Notes: generated by a model from the letters alone, not told the origin. Positions 1 through 8,800 are shown, numbered from the stretch's first letter. The stretch: 18,006 bases of DNA from Clostridia bacterium (GCA_900766395.1 CAAFWB010000094.1:1-18006), one strand, 5' to 3'. A program made the numbers and translations.

Positions 1-60
1 TAAAAATATTTAAAAATAAACAAAAAAATAATAAATTTAATTTTTTATATTAAATAAATT

Positions 61-94
61 GGACAAGCGAATTGTGTGCTTGTCCTTTTGTTTT
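61..94 (+). terminator. Rho-independent terminator of an upstream gene outside the window
   Basis: An 8-bp perfect stem (GGACAAGC at 61-68, GCTTGTCC at 78-85) closes a 9-nt loop and is followed by TTTTGTTTT. No gene precedes it in the window, so it most likely ends a plus-strand gene to the left. It separates that gene from the collagen-like gene at 172. Confidence 0.8.
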
Positions 95-118
95 GCGGGA
101 TTTAAATAATTAATTATT

Positions 119-148
119 TTCACAAACATATTTTTGAAATTATATAAT
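119..148 (+). promoter_or_regulatory. Weak candidate promoter for the collagen-like gene
   Basis: A perfect TATAAT lies at 143-148, and TTCACA at 119-124 sits 18 bp upstream as a poor -35 match. A second TATAAT at 154-159 has no convincing -35. Transcription from the first would start near 155, just ahead of the ribosome binding site at 161-167. The region is so AT-rich that chance matches are likely, and a specialised sigma factor could be used instead. Confidence 0.35.
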
Positions 149-171
149 GATTATATAATTAAGGAGGTGAA

Positions 172-1128
172 ATGAGAGTGTTTGTTGATTGTTGCAAAAA
201 GCCTACAATGCCAAATTGTGAAATATTTGAACGGCGTGTTAAAGGTCCTGTTGGTCCAACTGGACCAATGGGACCAATTGGTCAAACTGGTGCAACAGGA
301 CCCGTTGGTCCCACGGGACCGACTGGACCGATGGGACGTGTGGGTCCAACAGGTGCAGCGGGGGTGACGGGACCAATGGGACCGAAGGGCGAGACAGGTC
401 CTGCTGGTGCTGATGGCAGTGAGGTGCAAGTTCGCTCAACAACCACGCTTGACCCAAAAGAAAATGCACGAGTTGAGCAAAAAGTTGTTGATAATGTTTC
501 ACTGCTTGACTTTTATATTCCAAGAGGGGAAGTGGGAGAGCGTGGACCACAAGGAATCCCCGGACCAAAAGGTGACCAGGGTGAGCAAGGCGAGAAAGGA
601 GAGAATGGAGAGGCGGGGTTGAATGAAATTGCAGGGGCGCATCTTTTTTCTTCCACACCTCAGGCTTTGCCAGTTGGAGGTGTTGAGGTCGCTTCAAACG
701 CAAGACTTCCGCTTTCGAACGTTGATTTCAATATGGATAATATCATCACTCTCAATTCTGATAGAAACACAATTACATTCAACAAAAAAGGCTCATATAT
801 GATTTGGTTTTCAACCAGTGCATATGTCAAACGCAGTGGGCAAGAATTTGACGAAAATCAAGATTTTGTTTCAATTGCATTTCGTCAGGTTGGCACGGAC
901 AATATTATTGCCACCGTCAATTCTTGGAATCCAACCGAATGTGCTCAACACGTGGCAGGGCAAGGCATTGTGGTTGTTGATGACAACAGTTCTGAGTTTG
1001 AACTAGTAAACATTCAAAAAAAATCGCTTTATATCTTTGGTTGCACACAATCTCAAGTTCTTTCGTCTTCAGTGAAAGCCATTCCGTTTGTTTCGCTTAT
1101 CATCACTCGCATGCAACAGATGGAATAA
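172..1128 (+). CDS. Collagen-like repeat protein with TNF/C1q-like C-terminal domain
   Basis: This 318-aa protein has a short Cys-containing N-terminus (C7, C8, C16) and no clear signal peptide. A first run of 19 uninterrupted Gly-X-Y triplets follows (about residues 25-81). A ~37-residue non-collagen spacer ends in an IPRGE motif. A second run of about 10 triplets (119-148) is more charged, rich in GEK, GEN and GDQ. The C-terminal ~165 residues are beta-rich and resemble the C1q/TNF-like jelly-roll heads of BclA-type collagen-like proteins, which trimerise and fold the triple helix. The start is fixed by AAGGAGG at 161-167, 4 nt before the ATG. In Bacillota such proteins sit on spore exosporia or cell surfaces, but the role here is not shown. 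It appears monocistronic, since a separate promoter follows it. The domain call is firm; location and function are inference. Confidence 0.9.
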   Translation: MRVFVDCCKKPTMPNCEIFERRVKGPVGPTGPMGPIGQTGATGPVGPTGPTGPMGRVGPTGAAGVTGPMGPKGETGPAGADGSEVQVRSTTTLDPKENARVEQKVVDNVSLLDFYIPRGEVGERGPQGIPGPKGDQGEQGEKGENGEAGLNEIAGAHLFSSTPQALPVGGVEVASNARLPLSNVDFNMDNIITLNSDRNTITFNKKGSYMIWFSTSAYVKRSGQEFDENQDFVSIAFRQVGTDNIIATVNSWNPTECAQHVAGQGIVVVDDNSSEFELVNIQKKSLYIFGCTQSQVLSSSVKAIPFVSLIITRMQQME

Positions 1129-1149
1129 ACAAGTAAATTAACAAAACTC

Positions 1150-1178
1150 TTGAAAATTTTGCTGGTTTGTATTATACT
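1150..1178 (+). promoter_or_regulatory. Consensus sigma-A-type promoter of the ABC-F gene
   Basis: TTGAAA (1150-1155) and TATACT (1173-1178) are separated by exactly 17 bp. Transcription should begin about 6-8 nt downstream, at roughly 1185, which coincides with the ATG of the small leader ORF. Confidence 0.8.
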
Positions 1179-1184
1179 AAAATT

Positions 1185-1217
1185 ATGAGGTATCATTTCG
1201 TCATCATGTATAGATAA
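1185..1217 (+). CDS. 10-residue leader peptide upstream of the ABC-F gene
   Basis: ATG at 1185 opens a short frame reading MRYHFVIMYR and ending in TAA at 1215-1217. The ATG lies at the predicted transcription start, so the ORF would be leaderless, and no ribosome binding site precedes it. Its stop codon is 7 nt before a terminator hairpin (1225-1249). Short leader ORFs followed by terminators are known upstream of antibiotic-resistance ABC-F genes, where drug-stalled ribosomes allow read-through. I do not recognise this peptide. The layout supports a regulatory ORF, but a 10-codon frame could arise by chance. Confidence 0.5.
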   Translation: MRYHFVIMYR

Positions 1218-1229
1218 TTGCGAATGGTG
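1191..1229 (+). promoter_or_regulatory. Candidate antiterminator pairing in the ABC-F leader
   Basis: TATCATTTCG (1191-1200), inside the leader ORF, can pair with CGAATGGTG (1221-1229) with one bulged T (1196) and two G-U pairs. That pairing uses the first bases of the terminator's 5' arm, so the two structures are mutually exclusive. CGAATG (1221-1226) is also perfectly complementary to CATTCG at 1256-1261, a third alternative. All pairings were read by eye without free-energy calculation. Confidence 0.4.
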
Positions 1230-1255
1230 CTGCAAAGTGTGCAGCACCAGTTTTT
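1225..1255 (+). terminator. Attenuator (intrinsic terminator) in the ABC-F 5' leader
   Basis: A 9-bp perfect stem (1225-1233 with 1241-1249, core GGTGCTGC/GCAGCACC) closes a 7-nt loop and is followed by G and five Ts (1251-1255). It lies between the promoter at 1150-1178 and the ABC-F start at 1287. It must therefore be bypassed for the gene to be expressed, which makes it an attenuator rather than the end of the collagen-like gene. Confidence 0.75.
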
Positions 1256-1286
1256 CATTCGTAATTTTTATATATGGAGCAAGAAA

Positions 1287-2921
1287 ATGATTATATTAGA
1301 TGTAAATAAATTAACAAAAAATTTTGGTTTTGGAACACTCTTCGAAAACTTGTCTTTTTCATTAAACGAAGGTGAATCAATTTCTATTGTTGGACCAAAT
1401 GGATGTGGCAAATCAACGCTGTTGAAAATTATTGCGGGTCTAATGCGGGCGGACTTCGGAACGGTCAATATCAAAAAAGGAGCAAAATGTGCTTATCTTG
1501 ACCAAACAGCTTCAAGCATTCAGGACTCACGCATAGTTAGAGATATTCTCAAAGACTCGTTTGAAGAAATCAACGCGATGGAAAAGAGATTGAATGACCT
1601 TCAAGATAAACTGTCTGACACGGCGGCGGAAGATTATGATGTGACACTCTCAAGATATTGCAATTTGCTTGAAAGATTTCAACTGGCGGGAGGATATGAT
1701 GTTGATGTCCAAATAAGCACGGTTGTTGAAGGGCTTGGAATTGGCAAAGATATGCTTGAAAAGTCTTATGACGTTCTTTCTGGAGGCGAAAAAACTCTTG
1801 CGCAACTCGCAAAAGCATTGCTTCAAAAGCCAGACTTGTTTTTGCTTGATGAGCCGACAAATCATCTCGACATTGATCGCATTGAGTGGCTGGAAGGGGA
1901 TATCAAATCTTTTCGCGGGGCAGTTGTAATCGTGTCGCACGACAGATATTTTCTCGACAAACTATCAAACAAAATTTTGTCGTTGGACGATGTTGAAGCC
2001 AAAATTTATGCAACAAACTACTCGGGATATTTGGAACAAAAACAACGAGATTTTGAGGTTCAACTTGCAGCGTTTAAAGACCAACAGCAAGCAATAAAAA
2101 GGCTTGAAGAACAAATCAAATACTTTTCAGAAATGGGCATGGCAAAAAATAGTGCAACTCTATGCAATCGTGCACACTCTCTTTCAACTCAACTTGAGCG
2201 AATGAAACGTGCGGCAGTCAAAAAGCCAACCGAACAAAAAAAGATTGATGTTGAATTTTCTCGCGTCAAAAAGACGAGCAAAACAGTTGTTGAGGCAAAA
2301 GATTTTGTTGTGAGCATTCCAGGTGGAAAAACAATTTTGGACAAAATCTCTGTCAATATTTGTGCTGGTGAGAGAGTTGCTTTTATTGGTGCAAACGGAA
2401 GCGGAAAGTCCACATTTGTTAAGGCGATTATGGGTGAGCAAAATCTTCCAATGTCTGGAAAAATTGAAGTTGGGCCAAGTGTAAAAATTGGATATTTGCC
2501 ACAAATTATTGAATTTACAGAGCCAAATTCAAGTCTGCTTGAATATTTCAAAAATGAAGTCGGAGTTGATGAAGAGCGGGCAAGGCGAATTTTGGCTTCG
2601 TTTGATTTCTATAAAGATGAGGTTCCAAAAAAAGTCAAAAATCTTTCTGGCGGCGAAAGAATCAGGGTTAAACTTGCAATTTTGTTGCAACAACAAATCA
2701 ACACCTTGATTTTTGATGAGCCGACAAACCATATTGACATTCCAACAAAAGAAGTGTTGGAAGAAGCTCTTTCAAACTTTGGTGGAACATTGATTTTTGT
2801 GTCACATGACCGATATTTCATAAACAAGTTTGCTGACAAAATATTTGAATTTTCATCTGGCAAAGTGACGACATATCATGGCAATTATGATTATTACAAG
2901 TCGCAGAAAAACAAAAAGTAA
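1287..2921 (+). CDS. ABC-F family ATPase, possible antibiotic-resistance ribosome protection protein
   Basis: This 544-aa protein carries two fused ABC ATPase domains and no membrane segments, as in the ABC-F family, whose members bind the ribosomal E site. Domain 1 has Walker A GPNGCGKST (36-44), signature LSGGE (164-168) and Walker B LLDEPTNHLD with catalytic E189. Domain 2 has GANGSGKST (368-376), LSGGE (453-457) and IFDEPTNHID with E478. A charged helical linker of about 80 residues between the domains is the part that reaches towards the peptidyl-transferase centre in this family. ATG 1287 is chosen because GGAG (1276-1279) precedes it by 7 nt and the protein then starts directly with the first ABC strand. 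A TTG at 1218 would place the start inside the attenuator. The leader suggests drug-inducible control and so a resistance-type (ARE) role, but a housekeeping ABC-F role cannot be excluded. It is convergent with the GNAT gene. Confidence 0.93.
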   Translation: MIILDVNKLTKNFGFGTLFENLSFSLNEGESISIVGPNGCGKSTLLKIIAGLMRADFGTVNIKKGAKCAYLDQTASSIQDSRIVRDILKDSFEEINAMEKRLNDLQDKLSDTAAEDYDVTLSRYCNLLERFQLAGGYDVDVQISTVVEGLGIGKDMLEKSYDVLSGGEKTLAQLAKALLQKPDLFLLDEPTNHLDIDRIEWLEGDIKSFRGAVVIVSHDRYFLDKLSNKILSLDDVEAKIYATNYSGYLEQKQRDFEVQLAAFKDQQQAIKRLEEQIKYFSEMGMAKNSATLCNRAHSLSTQLERMKRAAVKKPTEQKKIDVEFSRVKKTSKTVVEAKDFVVSIPGGKTILDKISVNICAGERVAFIGANGSGKSTFVKAIMGEQNLPMSGKIEVGPSVKIGYLPQIIEFTEPNSSLLEYFKNEVGVDEERARRILASFDFYKDEVPKKVKNLSGGERIRVKLAILLQQQINTLIFDEPTNHIDIPTKEVLEEALSNFGGTLIFVSHDRYFINKFADKIFEFSSGKVTTYHGNYDYYKSQKNKK

Positions 2922-2923
2922 AA

Positions 2924-2953
2924 AACAAGGCGGGTTATCTGCCTTGTTCTTTT
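2924..2953. terminator. Bidirectional terminator between ABC-F and GNAT genes
   Basis: AACAAGGC (2924-2931) and GCCTTGTT (2941-2948) form an 8-bp stem with a 9-nt loop. On the plus strand CTTTT follows. On the minus strand the stem is followed by a T-rich run (complement of the A tract at 2912-2925). The minus-strand GNAT stop codon (2935-2937) lies in the loop, so one hairpin ends both convergent transcripts. Confidence 0.8.
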
Positions 2954-3435
2954 ATGTTCTTTTTTGCGAGGTCTTTTTTGTAAAACAAAAACTCGCCGTC
3001 TTCGATTGGTGCGGAAAAACCTTGGGAGAGCAGGATTTTTTTCATCACTTGATTTTCGGGCTTTGTGAACACCTTGAATTGAGAGTAGGTTTTGTTGAGC
3101 ATAAAAGGGTTTTGGTCCCCGAGCATGTCGGCGATTGCTTGCGTTCCGATGCCACGTCCACGAAAGCGGGGATTAACAATGATGTTATAGAGATTGAGAG
3201 CATTGCCAGATTCTTCAACTCCGAGCATCAAGGCAACAGCGGGGTGTGAGTCAACATAACCCAAGACTTCATAAAACTTTCCGTTTCTCATGTCTTTTAG
3301 GCATTCATAAATTCCGCGAGCGGTTGTCGCCCAATTTTGCTCTTCCATGCAAAGATTATGTCTGTCGCTCTCTGACATCCAACTTTCAATCATGCATTGA
3401 TCGCTTTTTTCGACATTTTTCCAAGATATTTTCAT
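2935..3435 (-). CDS. GNAT family N-acetyltransferase
   Basis: This 166-aa cytoplasmic protein has a GNAT-like fold pattern. A beta-strand region (LNLYNIIV) leads into motif A, NPRFRGRGIG, where R92-x-x-G95-x-G97 binds the acetyl-CoA pyrophosphate. A helix follows, then a C-terminal strand-rich part ending in LFYKKDL. The N-terminus (AVALMLGVE around residue 70) matches the strand preceding motif A. GNAT enzymes move an acetyl group from acetyl-CoA to an amine; the substrate cannot be read from the sequence. The ATG follows its -10 box (3443-3448) by only 7 nt with no Shine-Dalgarno after the presumed transcription start, so translation may be leaderless. It is transcribed divergently from the exported-protein operon. 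Family call firm, function unknown. Confidence 0.88.
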   Translation of the reverse strand: MKISWKNVEKSDQCMIESWMSESDRHNLCMEEQNWATTARGIYECLKDMRNGKFYEVLGYVDSHPAVALMLGVEESGNALNLYNIIVNPRFRGRGIGTQAIADMLGDQNPFMLNKTYSQFKVFTKPENQVMKKILLSQGFSAPIEDGEFLFYKKDLAKKNIKEQGR

Positions 3436-3442
3436 TATTTAC

Positions 3443-3470
3443 ATATTACACCACAAAAATTAAAAATCAA
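3443..3470 (-). promoter_or_regulatory. Promoter of the GNAT gene (minus strand)
   Basis: On the minus strand TTGATT (3470-3465) and TAATAT (3448-3443) are spaced by 16 bp. The expected transcription start falls within 0-2 nt of the GNAT ATG, which implies a leaderless transcript. Confidence 0.55.
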
Positions 3471-3505
3471 ATTCATTTTTTCGGATTTGTTCAATAATTT
3501 TGCTA

Positions 3506-3534
3506 TTGACTTTGCTTATTTTGTCTATTAAAAT
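3506..3534 (+). promoter_or_regulatory. Main promoter of the exported-protein/toxin operon
   Basis: TTGACT (3506-3511) and TAAAAT (3529-3534) are spaced by 17 bp, close to the sigma-A consensus. The expected start near 3541 gives a ~45-nt 5' leader. It is the only strong promoter seen ahead of the four tightly spaced genes from 3586 to 17835. Confidence 0.75.
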
Positions 3535-3553
3535 AATAAAAAACACCAAGCGC

Positions 3554-3584
3554 CGAACTTTTAGTTAAGAACTTGAGGAGTTCG
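3554..3584 (+). promoter_or_regulatory. Possible hairpin enclosing the first operon ribosome binding site
   Basis: CGAACT (3554-3559) is complementary to AGTTCG (3579-3584), with an inner AGTT/AACT pair (3563-3566, 3570-3573). The outer arm overlaps the end of the GAGGAG ribosome binding site (3575-3580). If it forms, it could restrain translation of the first gene. The stem is short and was judged by eye. Confidence 0.3.
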
Positions 3585-3585
3585 T

Positions 3586-5847
3586 ATGAGATATTCAACA
3601 CGAGGACGAAGTTTAAAAATTATTGTAATAAGCATTGTTACAATTTTGTTTTTAATTGGTGCAGTTGTTGGTGCTGTTTTTATCGCAAAAGGCAAATCAA
3701 ATGTCGGTGGAAAATTTGATATTTCAAGTGTTGCAATAAAGCATGAAAATTCTGTTGTCGAAAGTTTGGATGTTGAAGTTTTTAGCAAAGATATTCAGTT
3801 TGACGTTCTAATTAACGATGGTGAGTCAATTAACTATAAAGATAAACCGCAAGTGACATGGGAAATCGTTGGCGATTGTTTAAACTGTTTGGTTGACGAA
3901 AATGGTCTTGTTCAAATTGGAAATGTTTTGGGAACAATCACACTTTCATGCACTGTTGAAAGTGAAAATAAAATGACTATAACCTTGCCTATTAGCATAA
4001 CAAAAAAAGCGGGTAGCACGCTTCAAACTTTGTCTGCAACATTGAATGATGGATATTCAACGAATTATGTTGAAGGACAATATTTTGACAAAAAATCAAT
4101 CACACTCATTGGCGACTTTGGAGATTATAGTGCTTTGATTTCAAATTTTGACATTGGCGCTCAACAACTTCAAACATCAATGACTGATATGTCAATAACA
4201 TATGAAGACAAACTTTTTATTCTTCCAATTTCAGTTTCACACAAGACTTTGCAGGAGATTGAAATAATCAAACAACCAAACAAAACAAATTATGTTGAAG
4301 GTCAAACTTTTGACAAGACTGGAATAAGAATAAAAGCAATTTTTAATCAAGGTGAAGAAGAAACTGAATCTTGTTATACAGACAATTTGTCTGCCTTGAC
4401 AACAGATGACAAAGAAATTGAAATCTTTTTTGAATATGATGGCATTATCAAAAGTGCAAAACAAAAAATTAGTGTGTCAAGAAGAAAATTATTGTCTTTG
4501 ACGCTTGGAACTCAAAATATCAGAAAAATTTATACCCAAGGCGAGAGATTTGATGCAATTGGATTAAAAGTTTTTGCAAATTTTGAAGAGTTGGGTAGCA
4601 TTGAAATATTTGATTATGTTGTCGAAGACAAACCTTTGATGTTCGATGACAAAATTCTTACCATCGAATTTTGCGAATATGGTGTGACAAAAGTTGCACA
4701 AATAAAAGACTTGGTGGTTTTGCGACCTTATGAAGAAATCAGAGAAATAAAAGTTAATTCACCAAGTGATGTGACGCTCAGTTGGACTTACACATATTTT
4801 GATGATGAAAAAAATGAACAAATTGATAATCTCGCATATGAAGAAAACAACCTTGTTTATGATATGAAACAAGGAATATACGAAGTTCCAGTTGGAGCAG
4901 TTGTGACAATCTCTGCAATCAATCCTGCTGTTGTCGATTTCTTGTTTGATGGAGTTTCTCAAAACATGGAATATCCAACAATGACAAAAATTTGGAAAAT
5001 TGAGTCTGGGCAAACAATGATTATTGAAACAGTTCAAATGGCGGGTGAACGAATTTCAATCAGTTTTGTTGGTGACAACAAGATAAAAAACTTTATATAT
5101 TCAAAAACATGGAATTCTTCATTGAGAAGCCAAGATTTGCAGAAACTTTTCTTGGTATTTAAAGATTCTGAAAGCCATTATTATTCATTTAAAATTGATG
5201 ATACAACATATTTGAGTGACGAGTTGGCAACAGTGAATTTCAATAAAAACACTTTGGTTTTTGTTGAAAAAAATCAATTTGAGTCAAACTTGGTGACATT
5301 GAATTTGGATTATGGAGATGACTTGATTATTTCCGTTTTGATTGACCCGCAAGAATATAAGTTCTCGCGTTTGCCTCATCCAACAAAAGCGGGATTTGCT
5401 TTTGAAGGTTGGAAATATGAAAATGGAACACAAGTTGAAGAAACAAATTTCAAGACCTTTTTGCAAAACACTCAGAGTGTTCATCAGATTTATGCAATTT
5501 GGACAAAAGAGGTGATTGACTATTCAGGGCAGGGCGTTGTTGGAACTTGGAGATGTCAAGAAACCATTGATGGCAAAACAGTTGAATGTGTTGTTGAATT
5601 TAAGCAAGATGCAACGTTCTCTTATCGCGTTATGGTTGATGGGCAAGAAAACAATTATTTTGTTGGCTCATATAGAATTGAGGAAGATTATATTTCAATA
5701 ATTTCTGTTGAAACATCAGGTGATTATTTGCTTGTTTCTACAAATGACTTCGAGTTTGAAAAAAATGAAAACAAATTATTTTCTTCCATATTTGTTATTG
5801 ACGGATTTTCTCTCATAAAGACATATGCTGATATGTTAAAAGAATAG
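3586..5847 (+). CDS. Signal-anchored Ig-like repeat protein with InlB-type repeat
   Basis: This 753-aa protein has a basic N-terminus followed by one hydrophobic helix (about 12-34) with no clear cleavage site, so it is probably anchored in the membrane with the rest outside. Three Ig-like modules about 79 residues apart share the pattern Y-x-x-G-Q/E-x-F-D (near 157, 236 and 315), as in bacterial Ig-like group 3 domains. A Listeria-Bacteroides (InlB B) repeat lies at about 597-642, with the typical AGFAFEGW and YAIWTK motifs. The C-terminal ~105 residues begin GTWRCQ and look like a small lipocalin-like beta-barrel (inference). GAGGAG (3575-3580) precedes the ATG by 5 nt. It is the first gene of the operon, 18 nt before the next. 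Likely a surface scaffold or adhesion partner of the two giant proteins; no enzymatic motif seen. Confidence 0.85.
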   Translation: MRYSTRGRSLKIIVISIVTILFLIGAVVGAVFIAKGKSNVGGKFDISSVAIKHENSVVESLDVEVFSKDIQFDVLINDGESINYKDKPQVTWEIVGDCLNCLVDENGLVQIGNVLGTITLSCTVESENKMTITLPISITKKAGSTLQTLSATLNDGYSTNYVEGQYFDKKSITLIGDFGDYSALISNFDIGAQQLQTSMTDMSITYEDKLFILPISVSHKTLQEIEIIKQPNKTNYVEGQTFDKTGIRIKAIFNQGEEETESCYTDNLSALTTDDKEIEIFFEYDGIIKSAKQKISVSRRKLLSLTLGTQNIRKIYTQGERFDAIGLKVFANFEELGSIEIFDYVVEDKPLMFDDKILTIEFCEYGVTKVAQIKDLVVLRPYEEIREIKVNSPSDVTLSWTYTYFDDEKNEQIDNLAYEENNLVYDMKQGIYEVPVGAVVTISAINPAVVDFLFDGVSQNMEYPTMTKIWKIESGQTMIIETVQMAGERISISFVGDNKIKNFIYSKTWNSSLRSQDLQKLFLVFKDSESHYYSFKIDDTTYLSDELATVNFNKNTLVFVEKNQFESNLVTLNLDYGDDLIISVLIDPQEYKFSRLPHPTKAGFAFEGWKYENGTQVEETNFKTFLQNTQSVHQIYAIWTKEVIDYSGQGVVGTWRCQETIDGKTVECVVEFKQDATFSYRVMVDGQENNYFVGSYRIEEDYISIISVETSGDYLLVSTNDFEFEKNENKLFSSIFVIDGFSLIKTYADMLKE

Positions 5848-5865
5848 AATTTATTGGAGGTGCAA

Positions 5866-8800
5866 ATGGATAAACTGAAAAAAACAAAAATCTTTATTTC
5901 AATAATTTTGTTTGGCATTGCTGTCGCACTTGCCCAGTTTGTATTTGTTCCATCACTTTTTGCAGAACAAACAAAATCGGGAACGCCATTTGTTATTGAG
6001 AAAAATGAAATTGAATCAGTTGAACTTTTTACATATGACAGCACTCAACTAAAAGTTGGAGAGAGTGCAACCCTGAGAGTAAAAGCAAATCCAACTGCAG
6101 CAAATTTGACCATTGAAAACATAAAGTTTTATATAATTCGCGGAAAAGATTATGGACAAATAAAGGATAACAAACTTGTTGTATTTCAAGATGCTTTGAT
6201 TGGTGCAAAAATTGAAGTTGAAGCAGAAGTTGATTCCGTTATCAGTAGCAACACTTTGGTGTTTAGCGTTGTTGAAACTCCACTTGATGAAATTGTTATT
6301 CAAAATGAATCAGACACTTTGTTTCAGGGTGAAAAAGCAAAATTAATCGCAAAATGTGTTCCAGATTTCGCGACAAACAAAAGCCTTGTTTATGATGTTG
6401 TTGATGGCGCGGATTACTGCAAAGTTTTGCTTGATGGAACAATTTGCGTTGATAGCAATCTTCCAAGAGGAGATTTGAAAGCAACCATAAGAGTTTCAAG
6501 TCTTCAAGACGCTTCAATCTATGCAGAAAAAACATTTAATCTTTATAAGCCTATCACAAGCATTAGTTCTTTTAATAAGTCATTAAAGAATGTTGAGCAA
6601 AAAAGATCATATAACTTTAGTGCGAAAGCAGAGCCTCGAACAGCAACAAATGCTTCAAAGAAAATTGTTTACACTCTCAATGTCTCAAAAGATATTGCAA
6701 CAATAAATGATTCAGGATTGTTAAAAATTTCTGATTCTGCACCAATCGGAACAAAAATAACAATAAGAATGGAAGCGGCAGATGATGTGAGCTATGAGCA
6801 GGTTGTTGAAGTTGTTCCAGTTTATGCCACAAGTTTTGCTGTGACAAGCATGACGACACCAAGCCATGGTGAAAAGTATTTGCCAGGTGATGTCATTGCG
6901 ATTAATGCGGAATTTTTGAGTCCGTTTAATGTCACCGAAATCAATAAAAAATATGATTTGAAAGTAAGTGATGAAACGCTAGCAACAGTATCGGGACATT
7001 CTGTTGTCATTAGCAAAGAGATAACCAAAGAAAACCCACATTTTTCTGTGACAGCATACACAAATCAAAATGGTGTGATATTGAGCCAAGAAATTGAAAT
7101 CTATGTTTATATTCCTGTTCAAAAAATCGAAGCATCTCAACTTCTTACAACTCTCAAAGAAGGAACATCGTATGACATCAAAGATTTGATTTCTGCTGAA
7201 ATTTTGCCTCAAAATAGTGAAATAAAAGATGTTAAATTTGAGATTTCCTCAAATGATTATGCAACTATTTTGGGTGACAAATTAATCGTAAAAAATGATT
7301 TGCCAAGCGGTGATTTGAAAATTGAAGTTTTTGTTTCGGCAGATGATGTTAGTTCTGACATATTTGTATTTGATTTGTATAAGCCTGTTCAAGACATAAA
7401 GCTTGATAATGCAGACCTAAAAGAAGTCGAACAACAAAAATCCTACTCTTTCTGCGCAAATGTTTATCCATTTAATGCAACATTTGGAGATAAACCAGTC
7501 ACATATTCGCTTGATGTTTCAGAAGACATTGCAACCATTGATGAGAATGGAATGTTGACAATATCAGCCACTGCACCAATCGGAACAAAAATAAAAATTA
7601 GAATTGACGCAACTGATGGAGTTTTCCATGAACAGACCGTTGAAGTTGTGCCAGTTTATGCCACAAGTTTTGCTGTGACAGATTATACAAAGCCAACCCA
7701 CGGAACAAAGTATTTGCCAAATGACGAAATTGAATTTGTCGCAGAGTTTTTAAGTCCATTTAATATCACGGAATGCAATAAAGTGTATGACGTGGCTGTT
7801 AGTGACGAAAGTTTGGCAGAAGTTTGTGGACATGTGGTAAAAATCAAATCAATTGAACAAATAACAAAAGAAAATCCTCGTTTTGTTGTTACAGTTTCAA
7901 CAAATCAAAATGGGTTGATTCTGTCGGAAACTTTTGAGATTGCGATTTATATTCCAGTCACCCAAGTTAATATCAAACAAAAAATTCAGACTTTATATGA
8001 AAATTATGCTTATGACATTGCTGACCTTGTTGAAATTGAAATTTTGCCATCAAATTGTGAGTCAAAAGAAATTGAATACATTTTGTCAAAACAGAGCAAC
8101 GTCATATTAAGCAATAAAAATTTGGTCGTCAAAGACAACCTTTCAAGTGGTGATTTGACATTCTCTCTTCAAGCAAGAGCAGAGGGAGTCGAATCTGAAA
8201 TCGTGACATTCAATTTGTATAAGCCTGTTCGAGAAATAATTATTGAAAACAACGACATAAAAGAAGTTGAACAACAAAGAGAATATTGTTTTGAGGGTGT
8301 AAGTTCCCCAGCAAACGCAACTTTGGGTGGAACACAAGTTGTATATTCATTGAATGTTGAACAAGAAATTGCAACGATTGATGAGCAAGGCACTCTAAAA
8401 ATTTCAGCGACTGCACCGATTGGAACAAAAATCAAAATCAGATTTGATGCACCAGACGGAGTGTTCTATGAAAAAGTGGTTGAAGTTGTGCCAGTTTATG
8501 CAACGAGTTTTGCTGTGACAGACATGACAAGACCAACACATGGCACAAAATATTTACCAAACGATGAAATTGCATTCTCAGTTGAATTTTTAAGCCCATT
8601 TAATGTCACAGAGAGCAACAAGGTTTATGACATTTCAATCAGTGATAATACATTGGCTGAGGTTGTTGGAAAAGTTGTCAAAATCAAATCAATTCAAGAA
8701 ATAACGATAGATAACCCTCACTTTGTTGTGACAATTTCGACAAATCAAAATGGTGTGATTTTGAGCGAAACGCGAGAAGTTTATATTTATATTCCAGTCA

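Noticed and set aside
239..412. The short periodic GGACCAATG-like units as a CRISPR or tandem DNA repeat.
   Set aside because: The 9-base periodicity is explained by Gly-X-Y codons; there are no spacers.
151..703. Minus-strand open frames across the collagen repeats.
   Set aside because: They are low-complexity products of antisense Gly-Pro-Thr codons without ribosome binding sites.
1218..1286. An upstream TTG start (1218) for the ABC-F protein adding 23 residues.
   Set aside because: It would lie inside the attenuator hairpin with no ribosome binding site, and the family begins at the ABC strand encoded from 1287.
2878..3249. A 123-codon plus-strand open frame over the GNAT gene.
   Set aside because: It is antisense to a clear GNAT gene, overlaps the ABC-F end, has no ribosome binding site and no recognisable protein features.
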